Positions 1 to 6,054 of a stretch of 6,952 nt of DNA are shown in pieces (the stretch's first letter is position 1; every line of letters begins with the position of its first letter). The notes beneath the pieces are model-generated. The model saw only the letters and a program-made list of their open reading frames with translations. It had not been told where the DNA came from and searched no databases. This DNA comes from Dethiosulfatibacter sp. (GTDB lineage: Bacteria > Bacillota_A > Clostridia > Tissierellales > Dethiosulfatibacteraceae). Made by a program: the position numbers and the translations under genes. Location: NCBI GenBank assembly GCA_019084435.1, contig JAHRFV010000003.1, positions 1-6,952 of the forward strand. The letters run 5' to 3'.

Positions 1-303
1 ACTGTCATATTTGCCAGTGGTGCTGCTTTAGCTGGATTGGGGGGGGCTCGGTATATGCCGCTAGTAGGTAATCTTGTCTCTTCTGCAGGTATGAACAATC
101 AAATTCTAGCATTTATAGTAGTAGTAATCGGCGGACTTGGGAATTTCATGGGATCTTTCCTTGGCAGCATCTTTTTAGGATTGATGGGGGTAATTGTTGC
201 AGTTTTCTTACCGGCAATATCAGTTGTAGCCAATGTTTTGGTCATGGCAATTGTCCTTGTGTTCAAACCTGAAGGATTATTTGGAAAGGCGGTGAATAAA
301 TAA
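1..303 (+). CDS. livH: LivH-type branched-chain ABC transporter permease, C-terminal part (5' end outside window)
   Basis: The frame is open from base 1 and ends at TAA 301-303, giving the last 100 residues of an integral membrane permease. The protein is almost wholly hydrophobic and spans about two to three membrane segments. It carries the LivH-family end motifs: an alanine/glycine-rich segment (ASGAALAGLGG), then GGLGNFMGSFLGS, matching the conserved GGLGS-x-x-GA loop, and a KPEGLFG ending, which is the usual P-x-GLFG tail. Family knowledge: LivH pairs with LivM as the membrane core of HAAT-type importers for branched-chain amino acids, amides, urea or aromatic and other small acids. The next gene is LivM-like and overlaps by one base, so the two should be translated together. 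The substrate-binding protein and the LivG/LivF ATPases are not in the window and may lie upstream. A run of eight G (39-46) lies inside this gene, with the frame intact across it. Confidence 0.9.
   Translation, partial: TVIFASGAALAGLGGARYMPLVGNLVSSAGMNNQILAFIVVVIGGLGNFMGSFLGSIFLGLMGVIVAVFLPAISVVANVLVMAIVLVFKPEGLFGKAVNK
39..46 (+). repeat. G8 homopolymer inside livH-type gene
   Basis: Eight consecutive G residues occur in an otherwise AT-rich sequence. The permease frame reads sensibly on both sides (A-G-L-G-G-A-R), so the present length is in frame. Tracts of this length can slip during replication or be miscounted in sequencing; nothing else here shows that it is a functional switch. Confidence 0.5.
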
Positions 304-1331
304 TGAGTGATAAAATTAACGTGTCTGATCAAATGGGATCTCAAAAAATGAAACCTTTGGCGCTAGTATCATTAGCAGTCTTATTAATAGGAATGTTTAT
401 TCTACCGCAATATCTCAAGAACGCACAGCTTATAATGATGAGCAGAATTTTTCTGCTGGCTGTCTACGGTATGAGCTATGATATTTTGAGAGGATACACT
501 GGATTCATCAACCTTGGACAGGCCATATTCTTCGGTAGTGGCGTTTACATGGGCGTAATTTTCTTAAATATTCAGAACGATTTGACTTATTTCGTTATAG
601 CAATCTTAGCAGTTTCAGCTCTATCTGTAATCGGGGGCTATATAATGAGTAAGATAGTCTTAAAAACTGGTGGGGTTGTTGCAGCTGCAATGATAACGTT
701 AGCATTAGGAGAAATTGTCAGAAGCATAGCTGAAAGATGGCGTTTTGTTACAGGTGGACAAGATGGTCTTCCAATGAGAGCATCCAGAGTAGCTTTAGAT
801 CCTTTATTTGAAACGAGAGTAGGCGCATACTATTTTGCATTGGTGTTTCTGATTGTAATGACACTAGTGTTGAGACAATTTGTGTTGTCTCCTACGGGCA
901 GAGTGCTACTGTCTATCAGAGAAAACGAGCAAAGATCAAGGTTTTTAGGCTTTGACACTAATAAGTATAAAACTATCGCAATCATTGTATCGGCATTGGC
1001 TTCAGGGTGGACGGGTGTCTTTTTCGCAGTCATCGCTAGATTTGCCAATACAGATTACTTAAGTATTCAATATACTTTGAACGCTTTACTGATAACACTA
1101 GTCGGAGGAACAGGAACTTTATATGGAGCTATCATAGGTAGTGCTTTTGTTACATGGATTAATAATTTTCTATTGACAGTGGCTAATAGTTATCCTGGAG
1201 CAACCATTCTCAGATTCCCAATGCTTTTTATAGGTAGTGTGTATATCTTACTAGTAATTTTCATGCCTTATGGGATAATGGGGGCTTTCTACAGATTGCA
1301 GGCTAAACTAAAATTAGGTAAAGTTAAATAA
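303..1331 (+). CDS. livM: LivM-type branched-chain ABC transporter permease
   Basis: This 342-residue polytopic membrane protein has the normal LivM length and is the partner permease of the upstream LivH-type protein. The N-terminal 16 residues are polar, followed by many hydrophobic segments. Family signatures are: YGMSYDILRGYTGFINLGQA at 55-74 (the LivM 'GYTGxxxLGxAAFFG' region), GGQDGLP at 151-157, the cytoplasmic coupling (EAA-like) loop SIRENEQRSRFLGFD with KYKTIAIIVSALASG at 204-235, and LVGGTGTLYGAIIGSAF at 266-282. In the coupling loop RSR stands where small alanine-rich residues are commoner; this loop contacts the ATPase. The ATG overlaps the stop of the previous gene (TAATG), with an AAAGGCGGTGA ribosome binding site at 285-295, so translational coupling is likely. 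The importer's substrate is not determined by these permeases. The downstream enzymes suggest a small carboxylic acid or amino acid derivative rather than simple leucine uptake (inference). Confidence 0.93.
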   Translation: MSDKINVSDQMGSQKMKPLALVSLAVLLIGMFILPQYLKNAQLIMMSRIFLLAVYGMSYDILRGYTGFINLGQAIFFGSGVYMGVIFLNIQNDLTYFVIAILAVSALSVIGGYIMSKIVLKTGGVVAAAMITLALGEIVRSIAERWRFVTGGQDGLPMRASRVALDPLFETRVGAYYFALVFLIVMTLVLRQFVLSPTGRVLLSIRENEQRSRFLGFDTNKYKTIAIIVSALASGWTGVFFAVIARFANTDYLSIQYTLNALLITLVGGTGTLYGAIIGSAFVTWINNFLLTVANSYPGATILRFPMLFIGSVYILLVIFMPYGIMGAFYRLQAKLKLGKVK

Positions 1332-1358
1332 GCATTAAAGTCTTAAAAGGAGGTTCAA

Positions 1359-2393
1359 ATGGATAAAAATTTTAAAGTGGGCATATTGGATTATGCTATT
1401 TACACACCTGAAGAAATGATAACAGCAGAGGAATTGTCAGAACTAGTGAACATAAGACCTGAAGTATTGCGGGATAAGATGGGGATTAATAAAAAGTTTG
1501 TAGGTGGACCTGAAGACCATTCCGGCATGATGGCAACGAAGGCCAGCAAGGAAGTGTTGGAAAGAACTGGTATCGATCCGCAAACAATCGATATGATTTT
1601 ATATGCGGGTGAAACCTACGCTGAATATATATGCTGGACAGTAGGCATAAAGATACAAAATGAGATAGGTGCAGACAATGCTTACGCTTGGGACTTATCC
1701 TTCAGATGTGCCGGAACACCATTGGCTTTGAAAGTGGCAAAAGACATGATGTATGCAGATGATAACCTAAAAACTGTTCTTGTAACAGGTGGCAATACAA
1801 ATTCCTACCTGATAGACTACAAAGACCCCATGCAATCATTTATGTTTGACATGTGTCCTGGTGGATTTGCTATGATTCTCAAGAGAGATTTTGGCGTAAA
1901 TGAAGTATTAGGTAGCGGTATCATTACAGATCATGTTTTCAGTGATGATGTCATTGGCAAATTCGGTGGCACGTTATATCCTATAACCGACGAAATTGCT
2001 GAGGATCCGGAAAAGTTTAGGAGAGCTAAACTGATCAATTTGACAGATCCGGAAGGCATGAAAAAAAGATTGGCTGAAAGGTCACTTCCTGGCTTTACCG
2101 GAGCTGTGAAAAAGGCTCTAGAAGCTTCTGGTCTGCAAGCTAGTGATATTGATTTCATAGGCATTACCCACATCAATCCAAAAGCACATTACGCCATAAT
2201 GGCGGAATTAGGGATAGCGGAAGAAAAAACATTTTATCTCTCTGATTTTGGACATTGTGGACATGCTGACCAATTGATAGCATTAAGAGAGGGCGTCAAA
2301 GCAGGAAAGATAAAGGATGGCTCAGTGGTTGCATTGTTAGGTGCGGGTACAGGTTATGCATTTGCTTGTTCGTTACTTAGATGGGGAAAATAA
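1359..2393 (+). CDS. Thiolase-fold condensing enzyme, FabH/KAS III-like with HMG-CoA-synthase-like residues
   Basis: This 344-residue protein has the layout of a beta-ketoacyl-ACP synthase III. Candidate catalytic Cys117 lies in DLSFRCAGTPLAL, corresponding to the FabH 'xxxxACAG' nucleophile. His271 lies in GITHINP, corresponding to the FabH HQAN motif. The C-terminal LLGAGTGYAFACSLLRWG matches the FabH 'GGGFTWGSALVRF' end. It departs from FabH in three ways. The catalytic Asn of the GNTS motif is replaced by His299 in FGHCGHAD, with His302 nearby. The usual GDGAGA stretch is CPGG (166-169). AGET places Glu85 exactly 32 residues before Cys117, the position and spacing of the catalytic Glu of bacterial HMG-CoA synthase as I recall it. 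It is therefore probably not the housekeeping FabH. It may condense or thiolytically cleave CoA thioesters, next to a CoA-transferase that could supply them. The start has a strong AAGGAGG (1347-1353) five bases upstream, and the gap to livM is 27 bases. The family is secure; the reaction is unknown. Confidence 0.85.
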   Translation: MDKNFKVGILDYAIYTPEEMITAEELSELVNIRPEVLRDKMGINKKFVGGPEDHSGMMATKASKEVLERTGIDPQTIDMILYAGETYAEYICWTVGIKIQNEIGADNAYAWDLSFRCAGTPLALKVAKDMMYADDNLKTVLVTGGNTNSYLIDYKDPMQSFMFDMCPGGFAMILKRDFGVNEVLGSGIITDHVFSDDVIGKFGGTLYPITDEIAEDPEKFRRAKLINLTDPEGMKKRLAERSLPGFTGAVKKALEASGLQASDIDFIGITHINPKAHYAIMAELGIAEEKTFYLSDFGHCGHADQLIALREGVKAGKIKDGSVVALLGAGTGYAFACSLLRWGK

Positions 2394-2415
2394 TCAATAA
2401 AGGAGACTAACAACG

Positions 2416-3741
2416 ATGAGTTTAAAGGATTTATATGCCAGCAAAGTTAAAAACCTAGATGGAATTTTGGACCTGTTCAAATCAGGAGATTTTATCATAA
2501 GTGCGCTTGGTGGGAGCGAGCCTATCACTATTCTGTCACAGCTGCACAGAATCAGGGAAAGGGGAGTCAGAGACTGTGACCTTAGCAATTGTCTTCCTAT
2601 GGCTGATTATGAGTACATAAAAAACCCCGAGTATAAGGACACCATTTTCACAAATGGTTGGTTCTATTCTCCTCCAATAAGAAAAGCACATCCTAACGGT
2701 AATGTGTCACATGTGCCCCAACATCTTCATTTTGCCTATACAAAGCGAAGCTTTGCAGCAGGTGATAGAAGAAAGGTGCTGTTATGTACCTGCTCTCCTA
2801 TGGATAAGCATGGCAATCTGACACTTTCCTTGGGATGTACCTACGAAAAACAAGTAATAGAAGACGGCGCTTTTGTAATTGCAGAAGTAAATCCTAATCT
2901 ACCAAGAACCATGGGTGATACGACCATACATATCAGTGAACTAGATGCTATTTTAGAGGTTGACTATAAAATACCTACGTTGCCGGAAGGCTTGTTTACT
3001 GAAAAAGACAATAAAATAGGTGAGTTTATTGCTGATAATATTGAAGATGGTTCTACTATCCAATTAGGGATTGGCGGCATTCCGAATGCGGTTGCCAATG
3101 CTTTAAAAAGCAAGAAACACCTAGGTATTCATACAGAAATGTTTACTGACGGTATGGTGGAACTAGTTGAATGTGGCGCGGTTGACAATTCGATGAAATC
3201 ATTTTATAGGGGAAAATCTATTGCGACTTTCGCATTAGGTAGTCAAAAATTGTATGATTACCTAGACGATAATTTGTCAGTAGTATTAAGAAAAGGAAGC
3301 TGGACCAACGATCCTCATGTGGTTGGACAGAATCATAAGATGGTGTCTATCAATACGACCCTTGAAGTAGATTTGTTTGGTCAATGTGCTTCAGAATCCA
3401 TAGGCCCGATTCAATTCTCTGGAACAGGTGGACAGGCAGATACAGCTGTTGGTGCTCAGAATTGCCCGGATGGAAAGTCTTTTATAGCACTTTATTCTAC
3501 TGCAGATGTTAAGGGTGAAGACGGTAACAGAAAGACTATATCGAAGATATCACCGTTGCTTAAACAAGGTTCAATTGTCAGCTTATCTAGAAATGATGTT
3601 GATTATGTTGTAACTGAGTATGGAGTTGCCTGGTTAAGAGGACAATCTATAAAAGAGAGAGTCAAGAGATTAATTGCGATCGCTCATCCTGATTTTAGAG
3701 ACGAGCTGAGACATTCGGCTAAAGAGCTTATGATTTGGTAA
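2416..3741 (+). CDS. Acyl-CoA:carboxylate CoA-transferase (acetyl-CoA hydrolase/4-hydroxybutyrate CoA-transferase family)
   Basis: This 441-residue protein matches the usual length and domain order of Cat1/Cat2/AbfT/butyryl-CoA:acetate CoA-transferases, two alpha/beta CoA-transferase halves in one chain. The cytoplasmic enzyme moves CoA from an acyl-CoA to a free carboxylate through a glutamyl-CoA intermediate. Visible motifs are CSPMDKHGNLTLSLG (126-140), the GIGGIPNAV glycine loop (218-226), and Glu241 in GIHTEMFTDG, the expected catalytic Glu (the equivalent in 4-hydroxybutyrate CoA-transferase is around 238). Further on are SESIGPIQFSGTGGQADTAVGA (326-347) and the C-terminal VVTEYGVAWLRGQSI with IAHPDFRDEL. 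In many relatives the GGQ-x-D motif continues with Phe; here it is GGQADT, which may mark a distinct substrate group (inference). Its place right after the condensing enzyme and permeases suggests it activates the imported acid or releases the product acid. The ribosome binding site AAGGAG (2400-2405) lies 10 bases from the ATG. The exact acyl specificity cannot be assigned. Confidence 0.9.
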   Translation: MSLKDLYASKVKNLDGILDLFKSGDFIISALGGSEPITILSQLHRIRERGVRDCDLSNCLPMADYEYIKNPEYKDTIFTNGWFYSPPIRKAHPNGNVSHVPQHLHFAYTKRSFAAGDRRKVLLCTCSPMDKHGNLTLSLGCTYEKQVIEDGAFVIAEVNPNLPRTMGDTTIHISELDAILEVDYKIPTLPEGLFTEKDNKIGEFIADNIEDGSTIQLGIGGIPNAVANALKSKKHLGIHTEMFTDGMVELVECGAVDNSMKSFYRGKSIATFALGSQKLYDYLDDNLSVVLRKGSWTNDPHVVGQNHKMVSINTTLEVDLFGQCASESIGPIQFSGTGGQADTAVGAQNCPDGKSFIALYSTADVKGEDGNRKTISKISPLLKQGSIVSLSRNDVDYVVTEYGVAWLRGQSIKERVKRLIAIAHPDFRDELRHSAKELMIW

Positions 3742-3754
3742 AACGGAGGTAAGT

Positions 3755-4372
3755 ATGAAAGTAATTGGAATAGTGGGAAGTCCAAGAGATAAAAGCAATA
3801 CAGAGTATTTTGTTCAATATACTCTAAATGAATTAGAAAAGCATGGCATGGAAACAGAGCTAATCAGGCTTAGAGATAAGAATATCCACCACTGTACAGG
3901 CTGCTATGGCTGTGTGGAAGCAAAAGTATGCACTTTACCTAAGGATGACTTTGATGAGGTCTTCGAAAAGATGATGGAAGCAGATGGTATCTTGATTGGG
4001 TCACCGGTTTATAATTCATCATCAACAGCTATTACCAAGGCATTGTTGGATAGAGCTGGCTTTCTGGGCAGATGGATCAGCAATGATATGAAAGGAAAAT
4101 CAGAAAATTACGAATGGAAAGGGACAGCTTTCTCCGGTAAAGTAGCTGCTCCAATTACGGTTGCGAGACGGGCAGGACAAAACTTTACTTTTGCAGAGCT
4201 TATGCTATGGATGACAGTAAATGATCTTATTGTTATAGGATCACATTACTGGAACGTTGGTGTAGCTGGCAAGGGTGGTGCTGTTGATGCTGATGAGGAT
4301 TTGGAAGCAGCCAGCATATTGAGTCATTTGGCAGAAAATATGTCACATGTTATCAAACAGCTTAAGAAATAA
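3755..4372 (+). CDS. Isf-like iron-sulfur flavoprotein (NADPH-dependent FMN reductase/flavodoxin fold)
   Basis: The 205-residue protein has a flavodoxin-like fold. The N-terminal strand and phosphate-binding loop IGIVGSPRDKSNTE (4-17) bind FMN, and GSPVYNSSSTAITKALLDR (82-100) is the second FMN-contact loop. Between them are four cysteines, Cys47, Cys50, Cys53 and Cys59 (C-x2-C-x2-C-x5-C, in CTGCYGCVEAKVC). This is the compact motif that binds a 4Fe-4S cluster in iron-sulfur flavoproteins, and the numbering equals that I recall for Methanosarcina thermophila Isf. The expected role is cytoplasmic electron transfer or reduction of a small substrate, with ferredoxin or NAD(P)H as donor. It lies 13 bases after the CoA-transferase gene with a GGAGGT ribosome binding site (3745-3750), so it is co-transcribed with the acyl-CoA genes and may reduce a pathway intermediate (inference). 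An ordinary FMN reductase that happens to keep the cysteines is the alternative. Confidence 0.85.
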   Translation: MKVIGIVGSPRDKSNTEYFVQYTLNELEKHGMETELIRLRDKNIHHCTGCYGCVEAKVCTLPKDDFDEVFEKMMEADGILIGSPVYNSSSTAITKALLDRAGFLGRWISNDMKGKSENYEWKGTAFSGKVAAPITVARRAGQNFTFAELMLWMTVNDLIVIGSHYWNVGVAGKGGAVDADEDLEAASILSHLAENMSHVIKQLKK

Positions 4373-4382
4373 ATCGTTGATG

Positions 4383-4397
4383 GTTGTACTCGACAAC
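4383..4397 (+). other. Small inverted repeat just before the hydrolase ribosome binding site
   Basis: GTTGT-ACTCG-ACAAC is a perfect 5-5-5 inverted repeat in the 37-base gap between the flavoprotein and hydrolase genes. It ends one base before the GGAGGTG ribosome binding site (4399-4405). In RNA it could form a short hairpin and tune translation or mRNA processing; it has no U-run, so it is not a terminator. Such short repeats also arise by chance. Confidence 0.25.
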
Positions 4398-4409
4398 TGG
4401 AGGTGCTGA

Positions 4410-5228
4410 ATGGCGACTTTTGATTATAATGGCAAACAAGTCTACTATGAAATATATGGCGAAGGAAAACCAATTGTATTGTTAAATGGCATTATGATGT
4501 CGACAAAAAGCTGGGGAATCTTTGTTGATGCTCTGAGCAAGGATAATAAACTAATTCTTTTGGATTTTCTTGACCAGGGTCAGTCGGATAGATTAGAGTC
4601 CAATTACACTCATGATATTCAGGTAGAGGTTTTAAAACAACTCATCATAGAACTAGGCTATGATAAAGTTAGTATTGCAGGAATTTCATACGGTGCCGAG
4701 ATAGCCTTGAATTTTTCAGTCAAGTATGGTCATATGGTTGAAAGGCTGGTGGTTTTCAATGCCTCCTGCAAAACATCTGCTTGGTTGAAAGACATAGGTG
4801 AGGCATGGAATCTCAGTGCAGATCAACCCTTGAATTATTATCTGACAGCTATACCGGTTATATACTCCCCAGCTTTTTACAACAACAACTATGATTTCAT
4901 GAAAAACAGACAGAAATTATTGACTAGCACCGTTTTTTCAGATAAGGGTTTTATGGATGCGATGATCAGATTGACAAAAAGTTCAGAAAGCTACAATTTG
5001 GAAGAACAACTCAAACAAGTTAGAACGCGAACCTTGATTGTAAGCAGTGAAAATGATATGTTAACACCTAAAGAAGAACAGTACAGATTACATCAATTAT
5101 TGGAAAATTCAGAGCTTATATTGATACCTGGAGCAGGGCATGCTTCCATGTATGAAAAACCGGCTTTGTTCGTTACATTAGTACTGGGTTTCATTAATGC
5201 TGAGTCTCTTGACATGTCAATTCTTTGA
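4410..5228 (+). CDS. Alpha/beta-hydrolase fold enzyme
   Basis: This 272-residue soluble protein has a complete alpha/beta-hydrolase layout. LLNGIMMSTKSW (24-35) sits where the oxyanion-hole HG motif normally lies, with Asn replacing His. LLDFLDQGQSDR (50-61) is the D-x3-G-x-S-type strand/loop. The nucleophile elbow GISYGAE (91-97) gives Ser93. SSENDMLTP (212-220) gives the acid Asp216 and GAGHASMYEKP (241-251) gives the base His244. A cap or lid region lies between about 120 and 195, rich in Tyr and Asn (YYLTAIPVIYSPAFYNNNYDF). This resembles enol-lactonase, C-C hydrolase and thioesterase relatives; the substrate is not readable. It is the last gene of the apparent operon, 37 bases after the flavoprotein gene, with a GGAGGTG ribosome binding site. 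In this setting it may hydrolyse an ester, a CoA thioester, or a beta-diketone formed by the condensing enzyme (inference). The family is secure; the activity is open. Confidence 0.85.
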   Translation: MATFDYNGKQVYYEIYGEGKPIVLLNGIMMSTKSWGIFVDALSKDNKLILLDFLDQGQSDRLESNYTHDIQVEVLKQLIIELGYDKVSIAGISYGAEIALNFSVKYGHMVERLVVFNASCKTSAWLKDIGEAWNLSADQPLNYYLTAIPVIYSPAFYNNNYDFMKNRQKLLTSTVFSDKGFMDAMIRLTKSSESYNLEEQLKQVRTRTLIVSSENDMLTPKEEQYRLHQLLENSELILIPGAGHASMYEKPALFVTLVLGFINAESLDMSIL

Positions 5229-5241
5229 TTATGATGGAATA

Positions 5242-5285
5242 TTGAATATTTTTGTTTTATATGTTTGTATAATATGATAATATTA
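5242..5285 (+). promoter_or_regulatory. Candidate promoter and AT-rich palindrome upstream of the tetR-family gene
   Basis: The 73-base gap after the hydrolase gene is very AT-rich and contains a perfect -10 hexamer TATAAT at 5268-5273. The best -35 candidates are imperfect: TTGAAT at 5242-5247 is 20 bp away, which is too long, and TTGTTT at 5252-5257 fits instead a GATAAT at 5276-5281 with an 18-bp spacer. TAATAT-GATA-ATATTA (5270-5285) is a perfect 6-4-6 palindrome overlapping the -10. This is a position where an autoregulating TetR protein could block transcription. AT-rich palindromes are common by chance, so the operator role is only suggestive. No clear terminator ends the upstream operon here. 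Confidence 0.4.
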
Positions 5286-5327
5286 ATGTCGGACAAAATT
5301 AATGACTGTTTTTAGAAGTAAAGTGTT

Positions 5328-5335
5328 AGAAGGAG
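5328..5335 (+). promoter_or_regulatory. Ribosome binding site that sets the TTG start of the tetR-family gene
   Basis: AGAAGGAG lies five bases before TTG 5341, close to ideal. The longer in-frame alternative, ATG 5302, has only GGACAAAAT before it and no purine-rich site. The 13 extra codons also precede the expected start of the TetR DNA-binding domain, so the TTG start is preferred. Confidence 0.75.
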
Positions 5336-5340
5336 ACAAA

Positions 5341-5943
5341 TTGGATTCAATAGTAAATTTACCCAAAACAAAACGAGGGCAAAAAACTCTAAATAAGATC
5401 CTTAAATCAGCAGAGGAATTGTTTTACAAAAAAGGGTATCATGGAACCTCAATAATCGATATAACCAACGAGTCTAATATTGCACTCGGTACTTTCTATA
5501 TTTATTTCAAGGATAAGTACAGTCTTTACAAATACCTGTTGCTGATATACAGTCACGAAATCAGAAAAGCGGTTGCGGAAAAAATCAAAGAGAATGATTC
5601 CAGATACGATAAGGAAAGAATTGGATTGTATGCCTTCCTAAATTACATGAGAGTCAATAAGCATGTCTATAATATTTTATGGGAGTCATTGTATATTGAT
5701 AAGAATATTTTTGTAGACTACTATGAGTCCTTCTCAATTCGTTATGTTGAAGGTCTAAGAAAGTCGCGAGCTGCTGGAGAGGTATCTGACGTTGATCTTA
5801 CGGTTCTAAGTTATGTATTGATGGGAATATCAAACTTCATAGGATTGAAATATGTCATGTTTGAAGATGATGAAAATGTTGATTTCGAAGCTGTTGTAGA
5901 TTCGGTTATGGACATACTGGAAAATGGTATGTTTAAAAAATAG
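5341..5943 (+). CDS. TetR/AcrR-family transcriptional regulator
   Basis: From TTG 5341 this is a 200-residue regulator of typical family length. The N-terminal helix-turn-helix domain covers about residues 14-62: KTLNKILKSAEELFYKKGYHGTS is helix 1 and its lead-in, IIDITNESNIALGTFYIYF is the HTH with the family's G-T-x-Y-x-Y-F recognition end, and KDKYSLYKYLL follows as helix 4. The rest is an all-helical ligand-binding and dimerisation domain, Tyr-, Ile- and Leu-rich, which does not reveal its ligand. Family knowledge: such proteins usually repress nearby genes and release DNA on binding a small ligand. It follows the acyl-CoA operon by about 110 bases on the same strand and has its own candidate promoter and a terminator. 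Likely targets are its own promoter, the upstream transport and acyl-CoA operon, or the downstream unit; a palindrome near each of the last two promoters is noted separately. An activator role cannot be excluded. ATG 5302 is the less likely start. Confidence 0.88.
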   Translation: MDSIVNLPKTKRGQKTLNKILKSAEELFYKKGYHGTSIIDITNESNIALGTFYIYFKDKYSLYKYLLLIYSHEIRKAVAEKIKENDSRYDKERIGLYAFLNYMRVNKHVYNILWESLYIDKNIFVDYYESFSIRYVEGLRKSRAAGEVSDVDLTVLSYVLMGISNFIGLKYVMFEDDENVDFEAVVDSVMDILENGMFKK

Positions 5944-5957
5944 TATTGAAATATAAG

Positions 5958-5993
5958 AATCCCAGGCTGGAAAAGCATGCTTAGGGATTTTTT
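5958..5993 (+). terminator. Intrinsic terminator after the tetR-family gene
   Basis: AATCCC (5958-5963) pairs with GGGATT (5984-5989). The stem extends inward through A-T, G-T, G-C and C-G pairs (5964-5967 with 5979-5982, A5983 bulged) to an 11-base loop. Six T residues (5988-5993) follow at the base of the stem. It starts 15 bases after the regulator stop codon and separates the regulator from the next transcription unit. Confidence 0.8.
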
Positions 5994-6014
5994 ATAGGTT
6001 TAAAACTATTTTGA

Positions 6015-6043
6015 GAGACATAAATATTAAAATATGTTAGAAT
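6015..6043 (+). promoter_or_regulatory. Candidate upstream sigma-A promoter (P1) of the DRTGG unit
   Basis: GAGACA (6015-6020, four of six consensus bases) and TAGAAT (6038-6043) are separated by 17 bp. TGT directly before the -10 makes an extended -10. Transcription would start near 6050, just before the 6055-6070 palindrome. The -35 is weak, so this is a secondary candidate. Confidence 0.4.
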
Positions 6044-6054
6044 AGCTTTAAACA

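Noticed and set aside
99..344. Open frame on the minus strand opposite the livH/livM junction
   Set aside because: It lies opposite well-supported permease genes, has no plausible ribosome binding site or family resemblance, and looks like a coding shadow.
830..1048. Minus-strand open frame inside livM
   Set aside because: Fully contained within a conserved permease gene; composition is that of an antisense shadow.
1931..2176. Minus-strand open frame inside the condensing-enzyme gene
   Set aside because: Antisense to a conserved enzyme with no recognisable domain.
1359..2393. Assignment as housekeeping FabH (fatty-acid initiation)
   Set aside because: The FabH Asn and GDGAGA motifs are absent, an HMG-CoA-synthase-like Glu is present, and no fatty-acid synthesis genes are nearby.
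2394..2588. Minus-strand open frame at the start of the CoA-transferase gene
   Set aside because: Antisense shadow with no domain or initiation signal.
4383..4397. Inverted repeat considered as a terminator between the flavoprotein and hydrolase genes
   Set aside because: The stem is only five base pairs and no T-run follows; the ribosome binding site of the next gene follows immediately.
5093..5296. Minus-strand open frame across the hydrolase end and the intergenic gap
   Set aside because: It overlaps conserved hydrolase residues including the catalytic His region and continues into AT-rich non-coding sequence; no ribosome binding site seen.
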